A stretch of DNA of 64,000 nucleotides from Fulvivirga ulvae (GTDB taxonomy: Bacteria > Bacteroidota > Bacteroidia > Cytophagales > Cyclobacteriaceae), in assembly GCF_021389975.1 (NCBI RefSeq), contig NZ_CP089981.1:1568501-1632500 (forward strand), in the 5' to 3' direction. Both the position numbers and the translations under genes were made by a program. Shown in pieces: positions 19,501 through 27,886 of the stretch (position 1 is its first letter; each line of letters begins with the position of its first letter). The notes under the pieces were generated by a model. It did no database searches. It had not been told where the DNA came from and worked only from the letters and a program-made list of their open reading frames with translations.

Positions 19501-21070
19501 CCGGCACTCTACTCCCGGAGTAGGCTTGATTTCACCTCCACCACACCATGACATTTATTCGATAGAAGATCTGGCTCAACTTATTTATGACCTTAAAAAT
19601 GCCAACAGAGAGGCCCGCATTAATGTGAAGCTGGTTTCAGAAGCAGGAGTTGGTACAGTAGCCGCCGGTGTATCCAAGGCAAATGCCGATGTGGTACTCA
19701 TATCCGGAGCGGACGGAGGGACAGGAGCATCACCACTTAGCTCGATACGCCATGCAGGACTACCCTGGGAGTTGGGGTTAGCTGAAGTGCACCAAACTTT
19801 GGTTAAGAATGACCTGAGAAGCAGAATTGTTGTTCAGACAGACGGGCAGATCAGAACAGGTAAAGATTTGGCTATAGCCACTTTACTTGGCGCTGAGGAA
19901 TGGGGCATATCCACTGCGGCCCTGGTGGTAGAGGGCTGTATCATGATGCGAAAATGCCACCTTAACACTTGTCCGGTAGGCATTGCCACTCAAGATCCTG
20001 AATTAAGGAAGCTATTCACCGGTGACCCTGATCATGTCGTCAATTTCTTTAATTTTCTGGCCGAAGACCTGCGTCAGGTTATGGCTCAGCTCGGCTTCCG
20101 AACCATCGACGAAATGGTCGGGAAAACGGAGGTTTTGAGGATAAGGCCTGAGATTAACCATTGGAAATTTAAAGACCTGGATCTTAAACCTATATTATAT
20201 AAAGAGCCCATTGGAGAGCATGTAGGCACTTACAAGCAGCTTGAGCAAGATCACAACCTGAATGAGGTACTCGACTGGAAGCTTATAAATGCGGCAGGCC
20301 CGGCAATTGGAAATGGCAGGAAAATCTTTAAGAACTTTGACATAAAAAACACTAACCGCTCAGTGGGAGCCATGCTCAGCAACGAAATAAGTAAAAAACA
20401 CAAAGGAGAAGGCTTACCTGAGGACACGATACATTTTAACTTCAAAGGTTCTGCCGGACAAAGCTTTGGAGCATTCCTTACTGCGGGCACTACTTTTGAG
20501 CTTGAAGGAGAGGCCAACGATTATTTTGGCAAAGGTATGTGTGGAGGTAAATTAATCGTCTATCCTGATAAGGAGTCAAAATTTGAAGCGGAAGAAAATA
20601 TTATTATCGGGAACGTTGCCTTTTACGGAGCTACCAAAGGGGAAGCCTACATAAGAGGTATGGCCGGTGAACGCTTTTGCGTCAGAAATTCTGGTGTGGA
20701 GGTCGTAGTTGAGGGTGTAGGTGACCATGCCTGCGAATATATGACCGGAGGTAGAGTAGTAATACTTGGGCCAACCGGAAAGAATTTCGCCGCGGGTATG
20801 AGTGGTGGCATTGCTTATATTTTCGACCCGACCGCTCAATTTGAGGAACTATGCAACAAAGGGATGGTTTCTTTGGAATCCCTTGACAATGAAGATGAAG
20901 AAAAAGTAAAAGATATGCTCAAAAAGCATAAAGAATATACAGAAAGTAATGTTGCCGCTGATATTTTAAAGCAATGGCCATTGACCTCCAGGCAGTTTGT
21001 GAAGGTCATCCCTAACGATTACAAAGCCATTTTAATGAAAAACAAGGACTCGATAAAAGTAGCAGTTTAA
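16547..21070 (+). CDS. gltB: Glutamate synthase, large (alpha) subunit
   Basis: 1507 residues. After a short propeptide the N-terminal nucleophile is Cys21 (ELEHDSCGIGC), starting the glutamine amidotransferase domain. The central and FMN/synthase domains follow (AVNPYLALESI, SISHEAHSTLAIAMNRIGAK, SGADGGTGASP). The 3Fe-4S cysteines lie in CHLNTCPVGIATQ. The C-terminal GXGXG domain carries the glycine-rich repeats (GKGMCGGK, GATKGEAYIRG). It transfers the amide nitrogen of glutamine to 2-oxoglutarate. gltD follows after one base. The 214 bases upstream hold no gene; I see no strong promoter match there. Confidence 0.98.
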   Translation: MLMKNQLKRGLYTPELEHDSCGIGCIANINGTKDYRIVQDAINMLENMEHRGGTGCDPDTGDGAGILIQIPHEYLEVKCSELGFNIPAPGSYGVGMIFFPSRKAVREDCREVLERHTDILGLEILGYRPVPVDRSIPGAGSKKVEPVIEQVFVRHKEGLTGEQLERKLFVLRNYTTHYIGHNVKGNNSEFYVASLSHKVIVYKGQLTTQQLRPYYLDLQDVSVTSALAIVHSRFSTNTFPNWKLAQPFRYIAHNGEINTIRGNVTKMKSKEAMMKSDLFTDQELKMLLPVTDPTHSDSANFDSLVEMLVLSGRSLPHVMMMLVPEAWEDNTLMDTERKAFYKYHASLMEPWDGPAALVFTDGNVIGATLDRNGLRPSRYYITRDDRLIVASEAGALPVPPADIISKGRMQPGKMLIADLTKKKVEYDEEVKARVTSRKPYVDWIKEHRVKLRLIPTPTNIEPHDDEEKLLLKQQAFGYTSEELKIVLGAMAISGTEPVGSMGADTPLAVLSDQSQHISNYFKQLFAQVSNPPIDPIRERMVMSLFTRVGESLNILEETPEHTKQIHISQPVLLNSDLQKFKNLENIGFSYAVINSVFIADGKPGRLEEGLDNICMAAEKAVADGKKVIIISDRNIDKNHAPIPSLMAVGAVHHDLVEKKIRTKAGLILEAGDIRETHHFATAIGYGASAVNPYLALESIKELCQKGLPEKETDVDQAYVNYQKAIGYGLLKVLSKMGISTLQSYQSSQIFEALGISKKVVDRCFKGTISRIEGLNFDGLAKEVLIRHSAAFGKLDETRMRLETGGIYQWKRRGEKHLLNPETIHLLQRSTRTNNFELYKKYAEKINDQTRHALTLRGLLEFKSTTPVPIEEVESKENIFKRFATGAMSFGSISHEAHSTLAIAMNRIGAKSNSGEGGEDEVRFERKANGDWERSAIKQVASGRFGVTSYYLTNADELQIKMAQGAKPGEGGQLPGHKVDEWIGRVRHSTPGVGLISPPPHHDIYSIEDLAQLIYDLKNANREARINVKLVSEAGVGTVAAGVSKANADVVLISGADGGTGASPLSSIRHAGLPWELGLAEVHQTLVKNDLRSRIVVQTDGQIRTGKDLAIATLLGAEEWGISTAALVVEGCIMMRKCHLNTCPVGIATQDPELRKLFTGDPDHVVNFFNFLAEDLRQVMAQLGFRTIDEMVGKTEVLRIRPEINHWKFKDLDLKPILYKEPIGEHVGTYKQLEQDHNLNEVLDWKLINAAGPAIGNGRKIFKNFDIKNTNRSVGAMLSNEISKKHKGEGLPEDTIHFNFKGSAGQSFGAFLTAGTTFELEGEANDYFGKGMCGGKLIVYPDKESKFEAEENIIIGNVAFYGATKGEAYIRGMAGERFCVRNSGVEVVVEGVGDHACEYMTGGRVVILGPTGKNFAAGMSGGIAYIFDPTAQFEELCNKGMVSLESLDNEDEEKVKDMLKKHKEYTESNVAADILKQWPLTSRQFVKVIPNDYKAILMKNKDSIKVAV

Positions 21071-21071
21071 T

Positions 21072-22538
21072 ATGGGACAGAAGGACGGATTTTTACAATA
21101 TAACAGAGAATTGCCTCAATCGAGGCCTCCACAGGAGCGGATCAAGGATTTCAAGGAGATCTATGATGAATTCCCTGAAAAGAAAACCAATGAGCAGGCT
21201 GCCAGATGTATGGACTGCGGAGTACCGTTTTGTCATAATGGTTGCCCTTTAGGCAATGTCATTCCTGAATTTAATGATGCCGTTTACCGTGAACAATGGG
21301 AAGAAGCCATACAAATTCTTTCTTCTACCAACAATTTCCCCGAGTTCACGGGCAGAATATGCCCGGCGCCCTGTGAGGCCAGCTGCGTGCTTGGCATCAA
21401 TAAGCCTCCAGTAGCTATAGAACATATCGAAAAGACCATTGTCGAGAAGGCTTATGAATTAGGGTATATCACCCCCCATGTCCCTAAAAGCCGGACAGGC
21501 AAGAAAGTAGCTGTCATAGGCTCAGGCCCTGCGGGCCTGGCCGCAGCTGCCCAGCTCAACAAAGCAGGGCACTGGGTAACCGTCTATGAGCGCGAAAACC
21601 GAATTGGTGGATTGCTAAGGTACGGTATACCTGACTTTAAGCTTGAAAAGTGGGTGATCGATCGCAGGCTGGAGATTATGAAGGCCGAGGGTATCAAGTT
21701 TGAAGTAAATGCCAATGTAGGTATCACTATTCCTGCTGAAGAGATTAATGAAAATTATGATGCAGTTGTAATCTGTGCGGGATCCACTCTTCCGAGAGAC
21801 CTGCCTATTCCAGGACGAGAACTGGATGGGGTACATTTTGCCATGGATTTTCTCACTCAGCAGAATAAGGAAGTTGCTGGTGACGAGCTCTGCGACAAGA
21901 AAATCTCTGCCAAAGATAAGGACGTGTTGGTCATTGGTGGTGGAGATACAGGATCTGACTGCATCGGGACCTCTCACCGTCAGGGAGCCCGGTCTGTTAC
22001 ACAAATTGAACTTTTAAGTAAACCGTTTCCTAATAGAACAGAAAACGACCCCTGGCCATTATGGCCAATGACTCTGCGCACCTCTTCTTCTCACGAAGAA
22101 GGGGGCCAGAGACAGTGGGCCATTTTAACGAAAGAATTTATTGGAAACAGCCAAGGCCAATTAGAAAAGGCCAGGCTTATAGATATTGAGTGGAGTATAG
22201 ATAACAACGGAAAACAGGGTTTCAAAGAGGTACCGGGCTCCGAAAGAGAAGTACCGTGCCAACTTGCCTTGCTGGCGATTGGTTTTCTTGCTCCTGAAAA
22301 CAAATTGCTCACAGCCTTTGGCATCAATACAGATCCGCGGGGCAATGCAGATACAAAAGATTACCAAACTAATGTAGGACATATCTTTGCTGCCGGTGAT
22401 GCCAGGAGAGGTCAGTCATTGGTAGTATGGGCCATTTCCGAAGGCAGAGAAGCTGCTATTGCTGTGGATAAGTACCTCATGGGTGAAAGCCGGCTGCCTT
22501 CAAAAGATGACTCTTTTTTAAATGTAATGTCATATTGA
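21072..22538 (+). CDS. gltD: Glutamate synthase, small (beta) subunit
   Basis: 488 residues. The N-terminal 4Fe-4S cysteines are in CMDCGVPFCHNGC and CPAPCEASC. A FAD site (GSGPAGLAAAAQLNKAG) and a NAD(P)H site (VIGGGDTGSD) follow. It feeds electrons from NAD(P)H to GltB for ammonia assimilation. The one-base gap from gltB indicates an obligate operon. Confidence 0.97.
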   Translation: MGQKDGFLQYNRELPQSRPPQERIKDFKEIYDEFPEKKTNEQAARCMDCGVPFCHNGCPLGNVIPEFNDAVYREQWEEAIQILSSTNNFPEFTGRICPAPCEASCVLGINKPPVAIEHIEKTIVEKAYELGYITPHVPKSRTGKKVAVIGSGPAGLAAAAQLNKAGHWVTVYERENRIGGLLRYGIPDFKLEKWVIDRRLEIMKAEGIKFEVNANVGITIPAEEINENYDAVVICAGSTLPRDLPIPGRELDGVHFAMDFLTQQNKEVAGDELCDKKISAKDKDVLVIGGGDTGSDCIGTSHRQGARSVTQIELLSKPFPNRTENDPWPLWPMTLRTSSSHEEGGQRQWAILTKEFIGNSQGQLEKARLIDIEWSIDNNGKQGFKEVPGSEREVPCQLALLAIGFLAPENKLLTAFGINTDPRGNADTKDYQTNVGHIFAAGDARRGQSLVVWAISEGREAAIAVDKYLMGESRLPSKDDSFLNVMSY

Positions 22539-22580
22539 AATAAATAGAGATCTCTGCAAACAATAATTTCTTGTAATTGT

Positions 22581-22618
22581 GTTTATTTGGTATCTTAAAT
22601 TATTGATACCAAATAAAC
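22581..22618 (+). promoter_or_regulatory. Perfect 14-bp inverted repeat directly before a start codon
   Basis: GTTTATTTGGTATC, 10 A/T bases, then its exact reverse complement, whose last base touches the ATG at 22619. No T-run follows, so it is not a normal terminator of gltD. As RNA it would form a hairpin next to the start codon; as DNA it could bind a dimeric repressor. Which one is unknown. Confidence 0.75.
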
Positions 22619-23080
22619 ATGAATCCTCAAACAGGTTTAAAACAACAACTATATGACAAGTGCCACGAACTCGTGGACCAGCGAATAAAAAACGCTAAAG
22701 ACGCCATGGATTCCGCGCAGGAGGCAGCCAACGATGAGACAAAAAGTTCGGCAGGCGATAAATATGAAACGGGAAGGGAAATGATGCAGCAGGAAATGGA
22801 AAATAATGCTGTACAGTTGTCTGAAGCCAGGAAACTTAAGGAAATTATTGACAGGATAATTCCGGGGAAAAGCTATGACACCGTGCAGACAGGCAGCCTC
22901 GTACTTACCAATAATGGTAACTTCTATATTTCTATTGGTCTGGGTAAGATTACCTTGGACGGAAATGATTATTTTGCCATAGCGCCTTCATCACCACTCG
23001 GCACATTATTAATGGACAGGAAGGCTCAGGAAAGTATTGAGTTGAATGGACGAAAATTCGTCATTGAAAAAGTGATGTAA
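22619..23080 (+). CDS. GreA/GreB-like transcription factor
   Basis: 153 residues. Residues 1-75 form an antiparallel coiled coil with acidic residues near the turn (NDETKSSAGDKYETG), as in Gre factors that enter the RNA polymerase secondary channel. Residues about 80-153 resemble the GreA C-terminal domain (GSLVLTNNGNFYISIG, ISPxSPLG-like APSSPLGTLLM). Relatives in Bacteroidota are often misnamed 3-oxoacyl-ACP synthase; nothing here supports that. It is a paralogue-type protein and not classical GreA, so cleavage-factor activity is uncertain. The inverted repeat at 22581-22618 abuts its start. Confidence 0.78.
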   Translation: MNPQTGLKQQLYDKCHELVDQRIKNAKDAMDSAQEAANDETKSSAGDKYETGREMMQQEMENNAVQLSEARKLKEIIDRIIPGKSYDTVQTGSLVLTNNGNFYISIGLGKITLDGNDYFAIAPSSPLGTLLMDRKAQESIELNGRKFVIEKVM

Positions 23081-23650
23081 TCAAAATTCGTAGATTTCAA
23101 AAGGGCTTACACAGGCATCCAGTTTCACATCCATTTCATCCGAATACTCTATGGTATCCAGCGGTGGTGTCAGTGCAAGTCCTACTTTTTTTGCGTGAGG
23201 CACTTTTTTCAAAAACCTGTCATAAAACCCCTTGCCGTAACCAATTCTATGTCCCAGCTTATCAAAACTAATCAGAGGAACCAACACAAGGTCTATCTCT
23301 TCTATATCTGCCGCCTCCCCTTCTACAGGTTCAGGTATACCCCATTTGTTTTTCTCGATACGGGTTCTGTCATTAAGAATGTAATGTGATAATTCCCCCT
23401 TAGGCAAAGTTTTACAGATAGCAATTTTTATATCCGGATTGAGCTCTCGCACTATCCTTATTATGGTGAAAGTATCTACTTCATATTTATCTGTCATGGA
23501 AAGGAAAATATGCATAAACCTGACCTGAACAAAATCTATGTACTCAATCAACTTATCAGCAAGCAATCTGTTTCTTTTATTATACTCCGGAGGGCTTAGG
23601 GTAAGCCTCTTCGCTAGATACACTTGTCTTAAGGTATTTTTATCAACCAT
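23081..23650 (-). CDS. 5-formyltetrahydrofolate cyclo-ligase
   Basis: 189 residues from the ATG at 23650; the TTG three bases earlier is less likely. It has the family signature GHRIGYGKGFYDRFL and the N-terminal LRQVYLAKR basic ATP-binding stretch. It converts 5-formyl-THF to methenyl-THF, salvaging a stable folate by-product. It overlaps the bshC stop by 8 bases and is the last gene of the rimO-bshC operon. It ends on the base after the convergent GreA-like gene. Confidence 0.94.
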   Translation of the reverse strand: MVDKNTLRQVYLAKRLTLSPPEYNKRNRLLADKLIEYIDFVQVRFMHIFLSMTDKYEVDTFTIIRIVRELNPDIKIAICKTLPKGELSHYILNDRTRIEKNKWGIPEPVEGEAADIEEIDLVLVPLISFDKLGHRIGYGKGFYDRFLKKVPHAKKVGLALTPPLDTIEYSDEMDVKLDACVSPFEIYEF

Positions 23651-25202
23651 CAACTAATACATTGAACCTGTAATCGAAAGGCTCAAAATAAGTAATTAAT
23701 CGCTCAATAAAAGAGGGATCGGACTGATAAAAATTAAGAAAATTATCTACTCGCTCCTGGGGGCTACCATTAGGGAAAAGCTCATCAAGCACGGCTTCCA
23801 CCTGTCTCAACCTGTCAGATTGGTGTCTTTTTTCAGCTCTTACAAATTTTTTCTCAATATTTTCAAGCTTCCTTTTTGTCTTAACCTGCTGAGCCTCTAC
23901 ATGAGGGGCTAAAGTTGGGTCTATTTCTGCTGCCTGGGCCTTTATTTTTTCAAATTGCGAAAGAATTTCCTCCATTTGCCCATTAAGATGAATGTCACGC
24001 GAAGAGTGTTCCTTTACCGCCTTTTTATAGAGGTCATCTTTATCTAAAAACAAGTCTTCTATAGCCAAATGAGTCTTTTCCCATTTATCGGAAATATTTT
24101 TGGGCATTATCAAAGCAAAGCTTCGGGGCATCACTATAGGGAATACTATTTTATGGAGATCAAAAACAGGTTTGAGCTGCAGCCAATAGATCACCTCTGC
24201 AGGGCCTCCTATATAGGCAAGGTTTGGTAAAACACATTCTTCATAAACTGGCCTCAAAACCACATTTGGACTGAAACGTTCGGGGTGACTATCGATAAGA
24301 GCCCTCATTTCCTCCTCTGTAAATTCCAACTCAGAGTCCAAAACCCTAAATTTTCCTTCTTCTTTTACTATTCGATTTCTCAGCCCATCCTCCAGATAAA
24401 AAAAGTTAATGGATCGTGGGTAAATCTGCGTTTTGTAGCCTAGTTCATCAAGCTTTTTCGACTGACTTTCAACCAATTCGTTAGTTGAATTTCTGAAAAT
24501 GTCCTCCTCAATCACCGGCTGGAACAACTTCTTTAAAGCATGATTGTCACCGTCGATGGCAATGAGGCCGTATTGTCCAAAGAGTTCATTCACATAGTAC
24601 CGGACTGCGTCTGCCAAGGTTTTGTGTCCTAGGTAAGCTTCTCTGAAAAATTCAGGCATTCCTGGAACTGCATTAACAATCTCCTTCAACTCTCCCGGGT
24701 TAAACCGCCCTACAGCACCGGTCTGATCTGTTTCCCAATGATGTTTCTTGCCGTTTAACCGGAAATAGCTGATCTCATCAAAGTCATGATCTTCAGAAGC
24801 CATCCAGTATACAGGTACAAAGTTTTTTTCAGGATAAACAGCCTTCAACTGCTTACAAATATTAATAACTGTTACAATTTTGTAGATGAAGTAAAGCGGA
24901 CCTGTAAAAATATTGAGTTGATGACCTGTGGTAATAGTGAATGTATTGGGGTCTGTAAGCAAGTCCAGACTCTGGCGTGTTGCTCCGGAGAGCTCTATAC
25001 CCTGATATTGATCCTCCAAAACCTGACAAAGGATCTTTCTGCTTTCAGGAGAAAAATTTTTTGTTGCAATCTGCTCTTTAAACGAGTCTATTGCCGGCCG
25101 CTGTCCATAAAATTCCCTAAGCTGATCTTTTCCATGGATATAATCGAGGAATAGTGATGAAAATTGATGGGTATCCTTGTAATCAACTTTAGTCAGGTTC
25201 AT
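23643..25202 (-). CDS. bshC: Bacillithiol biosynthesis cysteine-adding enzyme
   Basis: 519 residues, matching BshC length. It has TTGHQLNIFTGPLYFIYK near residue 92, PVYWMASEDHDFDEI, and the central PNLAYIGGPAEVIYWLQLK segment that are hallmarks of the family, followed by a coiled-coil region (about 390-470). It joins cysteine to GlcN-malate, the last step of bacillithiol synthesis. The other bsh genes are not in the window, but ytxJ at 8.8 kb fits the same system. It is the middle gene of rimO-bshC-cyclo-ligase. Confidence 0.96.
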   Translation of the reverse strand: MNLTKVDYKDTHQFSSLFLDYIHGKDQLREFYGQRPAIDSFKEQIATKNFSPESRKILCQVLEDQYQGIELSGATRQSLDLLTDPNTFTITTGHQLNIFTGPLYFIYKIVTVINICKQLKAVYPEKNFVPVYWMASEDHDFDEISYFRLNGKKHHWETDQTGAVGRFNPGELKEIVNAVPGMPEFFREAYLGHKTLADAVRYYVNELFGQYGLIAIDGDNHALKKLFQPVIEEDIFRNSTNELVESQSKKLDELGYKTQIYPRSINFFYLEDGLRNRIVKEEGKFRVLDSELEFTEEEMRALIDSHPERFSPNVVLRPVYEECVLPNLAYIGGPAEVIYWLQLKPVFDLHKIVFPIVMPRSFALIMPKNISDKWEKTHLAIEDLFLDKDDLYKKAVKEHSSRDIHLNGQMEEILSQFEKIKAQAAEIDPTLAPHVEAQQVKTKRKLENIEKKFVRAEKRHQSDRLRQVEAVLDELFPNGSPQERVDNFLNFYQSDPSFIERLITYFEPFDYRFNVLVDG

Positions 25203-25238
25203 ATCGGTAAGTTAAGAGGTCACTTTTTACAGTAACGG

Positions 25239-26549
25239 TCAAATGACTTCACCATACAAATCGAATTCTGTAGCATCATTGATCTTAACATTTACAAAAT
25301 CTCCCAGCCTTAAATGTTTTGACTGTTCCTCAATAATAACTTCGTTATCCACTTCAGGTGAGTCGAATTCCGTTCTTCCTATGAACTGTCCTCCTTCTTT
25401 TCTGTCAATAAGTACTTTGAAAGTCTTACCTATTTTCTCCTCATTCAGCTCATAAGAAATCTTTTCCTGTACTTCCATTACGGCATTTGCCCTTTCTTGT
25501 TTCACTTGTTGAGGAACATCGTCTGTAAAATTATATGCGTGGGTATTTTCTTCGTGCGAATAGGTAAAGATACCGAGCCGGTCAAACCGAGACCTTTCCA
25601 CGAATCCCAGCATTTCGTCAAAATCTTCCTGAGTTTCTCCCGGATATCCAGCTATTAGAGTGGTTCTCAGGGCTATTTCCGGCACCTTTTCTCTTATGGT
25701 TTGTATCAACTCTTCCTGCTTCTCACGGGTTGTGCCTCTACGCATATGTTTTAATATGCGAGTTGAGCCATGTTGCAAAGGCATATCCAGATAGTTGCAG
25801 ATATTATCACGCTCTGCCATAACATCAAGCACATCCAAAGGGAAACCCGTAGGAAAGGCATAATGCAGCCTGATCCATTCAATGCCTTCAACATCCGATA
25901 AGTGACGGAGCAAATCTGCAAGGTTTCTTTTTCCATAGATATCGAGCCCGTAATATGTTGAATCCTGAGCAATCAACAACAATTCCTTAGTTCCATTTTT
26001 AGCAAGGTTTTTAGCTTCGGTAACCAGCTGTTCGATAGTTTTGGAAACATGCTTCCCCCGCATGATAGGTATTGCACAGAATGAACATGGTCTGTCGCAC
26101 CCTTCAGCTATTTTTACATAAGCATAATGATTGGAGGTAGTAAGTATCCTTTCTCCCACCAATTCATGCTTATAATCTGCTTTAAATTTCTTCAGGAGCA
26201 TAGGCAGCTCCATAGTACCAAAGAAAGCATCAACTAAAGGAATCTCCTTTTCAAGGTCATCCTTATACCTTTGTGATAAGCAACCTGTTACATACAACTT
26301 ATCAATCAATCCTTCCTCTTTGGCATCGGCATATCGCAGTATGGTATCAATAGATTCCTGCTTAGCATTGTCTATGAAGCCACAGGTGTTTACAATAATA
26401 ACATTAGCATCATCGTTTTCCGCTTCATGACTGGCATTTACCTTATTCCCGCGAAGTTGGGTAAGCATCACTTCAGAGTCTACCAGATTTTTGGAGCACC
26501 CGAGTGTTACTATATTTACCTTATCCTTCTTTCTTCCCTTGGTTTTCAA
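25239..26549 (-). CDS. rimO: Ribosomal protein S12 methylthiotransferase
   Basis: 436 residues. The N-terminal MTTase domain has cluster ligands Cys18, Cys56 and Cys90. The radical SAM motif is CDRPCSFC (Cys151, Cys155, Cys158). A C-terminal TRAM domain carries GRTEFDSPEVDNEV. LGCSKNLVDSE and the D-specific features favour RimO over MiaB. It methylthiolates an aspartate of uS12. It heads the operon, with a TAATTTTG -7 box at 26575-26582. Confidence 0.96.
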   Translation of the reverse strand: MKTKGRKKDKVNIVTLGCSKNLVDSEVMLTQLRGNKVNASHEAENDDANVIIVNTCGFIDNAKQESIDTILRYADAKEEGLIDKLYVTGCLSQRYKDDLEKEIPLVDAFFGTMELPMLLKKFKADYKHELVGERILTTSNHYAYVKIAEGCDRPCSFCAIPIMRGKHVSKTIEQLVTEAKNLAKNGTKELLLIAQDSTYYGLDIYGKRNLADLLRHLSDVEGIEWIRLHYAFPTGFPLDVLDVMAERDNICNYLDMPLQHGSTRILKHMRRGTTREKQEELIQTIREKVPEIALRTTLIAGYPGETQEDFDEMLGFVERSRFDRLGIFTYSHEENTHAYNFTDDVPQQVKQERANAVMEVQEKISYELNEEKIGKTFKVLIDRKEGGQFIGRTEFDSPEVDNEVIIEEQSKHLRLGDFVNVKINDATEFDLYGEVI

Positions 26550-26574
26550 ATTACTTAATATTTAAAAGTGACTG

Positions 26575-26582
26575 CAAAATTA
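26575..26582 (-). promoter_or_regulatory. Candidate -7 promoter box of the rimO operon
   Basis: TAATTTTG on the minus strand, preceded 20 bases earlier by TTTC (one mismatch to TTTG). It lies 25 bases upstream of the rimO start. Confidence 0.5.
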
Positions 26583-26724
26583 GCAAAAGTGAATGGTAAT
26601 GCGAAAGTAATTGTATTGTACCACAAAAATACATAGGCCTGCTGCTCTCAGATAATCAACTATGGCACGCCTTTGATTACCTAAAGTTTATGATCATTTC
26701 ACCTTCAGTTCTTGTTGCAATACT

Positions 26725-26732
26725 TATATTTG
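26725..26732 (+). promoter_or_regulatory. Candidate -7 promoter box of the DUF6452/DUF6048 pair
   Basis: TATATTTG exactly matches TAnnTTTG and ends 10 bases before the ATG at 26743, implying a leader of only a few bases. Confidence 0.5.
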
Positions 26733-26742
26733 TGCCCTATTC

Positions 26743-27189
26743 ATGAAAATAGTTATACCGATATTAATTCTCTCAGCAGCCATTGTTTTAACCGGCTGTC
26801 TTGATGACCCTGATTGCAATAGCCAAACAACCAATTTTGTAAACATAAAGTTTTACAATAGTGATAATAATGAGGTTGATACATTAAATATTAACGAAAT
26901 CACTATATCAGGCACTGACAGTGTGTTTCTGGAAGAGACAGATGCATCATACATTAAGCTTCCTCTCCGGCCTGATACTGTTCAGACTACATTTATTTTT
27001 GATTCGGAGCTGGGCATTGACACATTGATTTTAAAATATAATATTGGTACTCGTTTAGTCTCTGAGGATTGCGGTATAGAAATGGTCTTCTCGGAGTTAG
27101 ATTATACCAGGAGCGATTTCGAGTCTATTGAAGTAGTGAACAAAATACTTGTGGAACAAGTCACTGAAGATGTTAAGATATTTAATTAG
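26743..27189 (+). CDS. DUF6452-type lipoprotein
   Basis: 148 residues with a lipoprotein signal peptide (lipobox LTGC, Cys19). The N-terminal mature part CLDDPDCNSQTTNFVNIKFY and a later Cys pair partner (SEDCGIEM) match the DUF6452 family of Bacteroidota, whose function is unknown. The rest is predicted beta-rich. The next gene starts inside its last 20 bases, so the two are translationally coupled. The pairing with a DUF6048 outer-membrane protein suggests a joint envelope role. Confidence 0.8.
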   Translation: MKIVIPILILSAAIVLTGCLDDPDCNSQTTNFVNIKFYNSDNNEVDTLNINEITISGTDSVFLEETDASYIKLPLRPDTVQTTFIFDSELGIDTLILKYNIGTRLVSEDCGIEMVFSELDYTRSDFESIEVVNKILVEQVTEDVKIFN

Positions 27190-27886
27190 TATTTTCCTGC
27201 TTACCATTACTACCCTCACTTACGCCCAAAAGGTAAAGGTGCAGCTTGATACCACCAGCAGGCGATTTATACCTACCGGCATCAGGGTTGGCGGTGATCT
27301 CATTGGCTTTGGAAAAACACTCCGCAAGGATGATTACATGCAGTATGACTTTCAGGCAGACATAGATTTCTACCGCTACTTCCTTAATGTCGAGTACGGA
27401 CAAATGGAGCGAACTCTCGAAAACGCTACAGCTACCTACAAGGTAGAAGGTAGCTATTTCAAAATCGGACCAGACATTAATTTTTTGCACAGGGATCCTG
27501 ATCAGAGTGCCTTATTCTTCGGGCTAAGGTATGCCTCCACCACGTTTTCTGACAACCTCAGCTTCAGCTATACAAATGATACTTTTGGAGATGGAAATTC
27601 AGAAATTTCCAATAACGACCTAAAAGCTGACTGGTTTGAGATGGTTACCGGCATGAAGGTAAAAATGTGGAAATTTATATGGTTGGGCTATACTGCAAGA
27701 TTTATGTTTGGTGTAGATACATTTGAACGCAACGAGCTTATTCCCAATGAAATACCCGGGTACGGACGAGCTGACAAAACTGTAAGCTGGGGATTTAATT
27801 ATTACCTGATATTTAGGATTCCTTTAAGAAAAGGAGCCCAGACGATTGAACTTCCTTCAGCCGATGAAATAAGCAACCAGCGTTAA
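27170..27886 (+). CDS. DUF6048-type outer-membrane protein
   Basis: 238 residues from the ATG at 27170; an earlier TTG would place seven residues before the signal peptide (MLRYLISIFLLTITTLTYAQ). The mature part has alternating beta strands with many aromatics (YRYFLNVEYGQ, FKIGPDINF, FFGLRYAST, WGFNYYLIFRIPLRKG), as in a small beta-barrel. It overlaps the DUF6452 gene by 20 bases. The last bases overlap the end of the convergent membrane-hydrolase gene by four. Function unknown. Confidence 0.8.
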   Translation: MLRYLISIFLLTITTLTYAQKVKVQLDTTSRRFIPTGIRVGGDLIGFGKTLRKDDYMQYDFQADIDFYRYFLNVEYGQMERTLENATATYKVEGSYFKIGPDINFLHRDPDQSALFFGLRYASTTFSDNLSFSYTNDTFGDGNSEISNNDLKADWFEMVTGMKVKMWKFIWLGYTARFMFGVDTFERNELIPNEIPGYGRADKTVSWGFNYYLIFRIPLRKGAQTIELPSADEISNQR

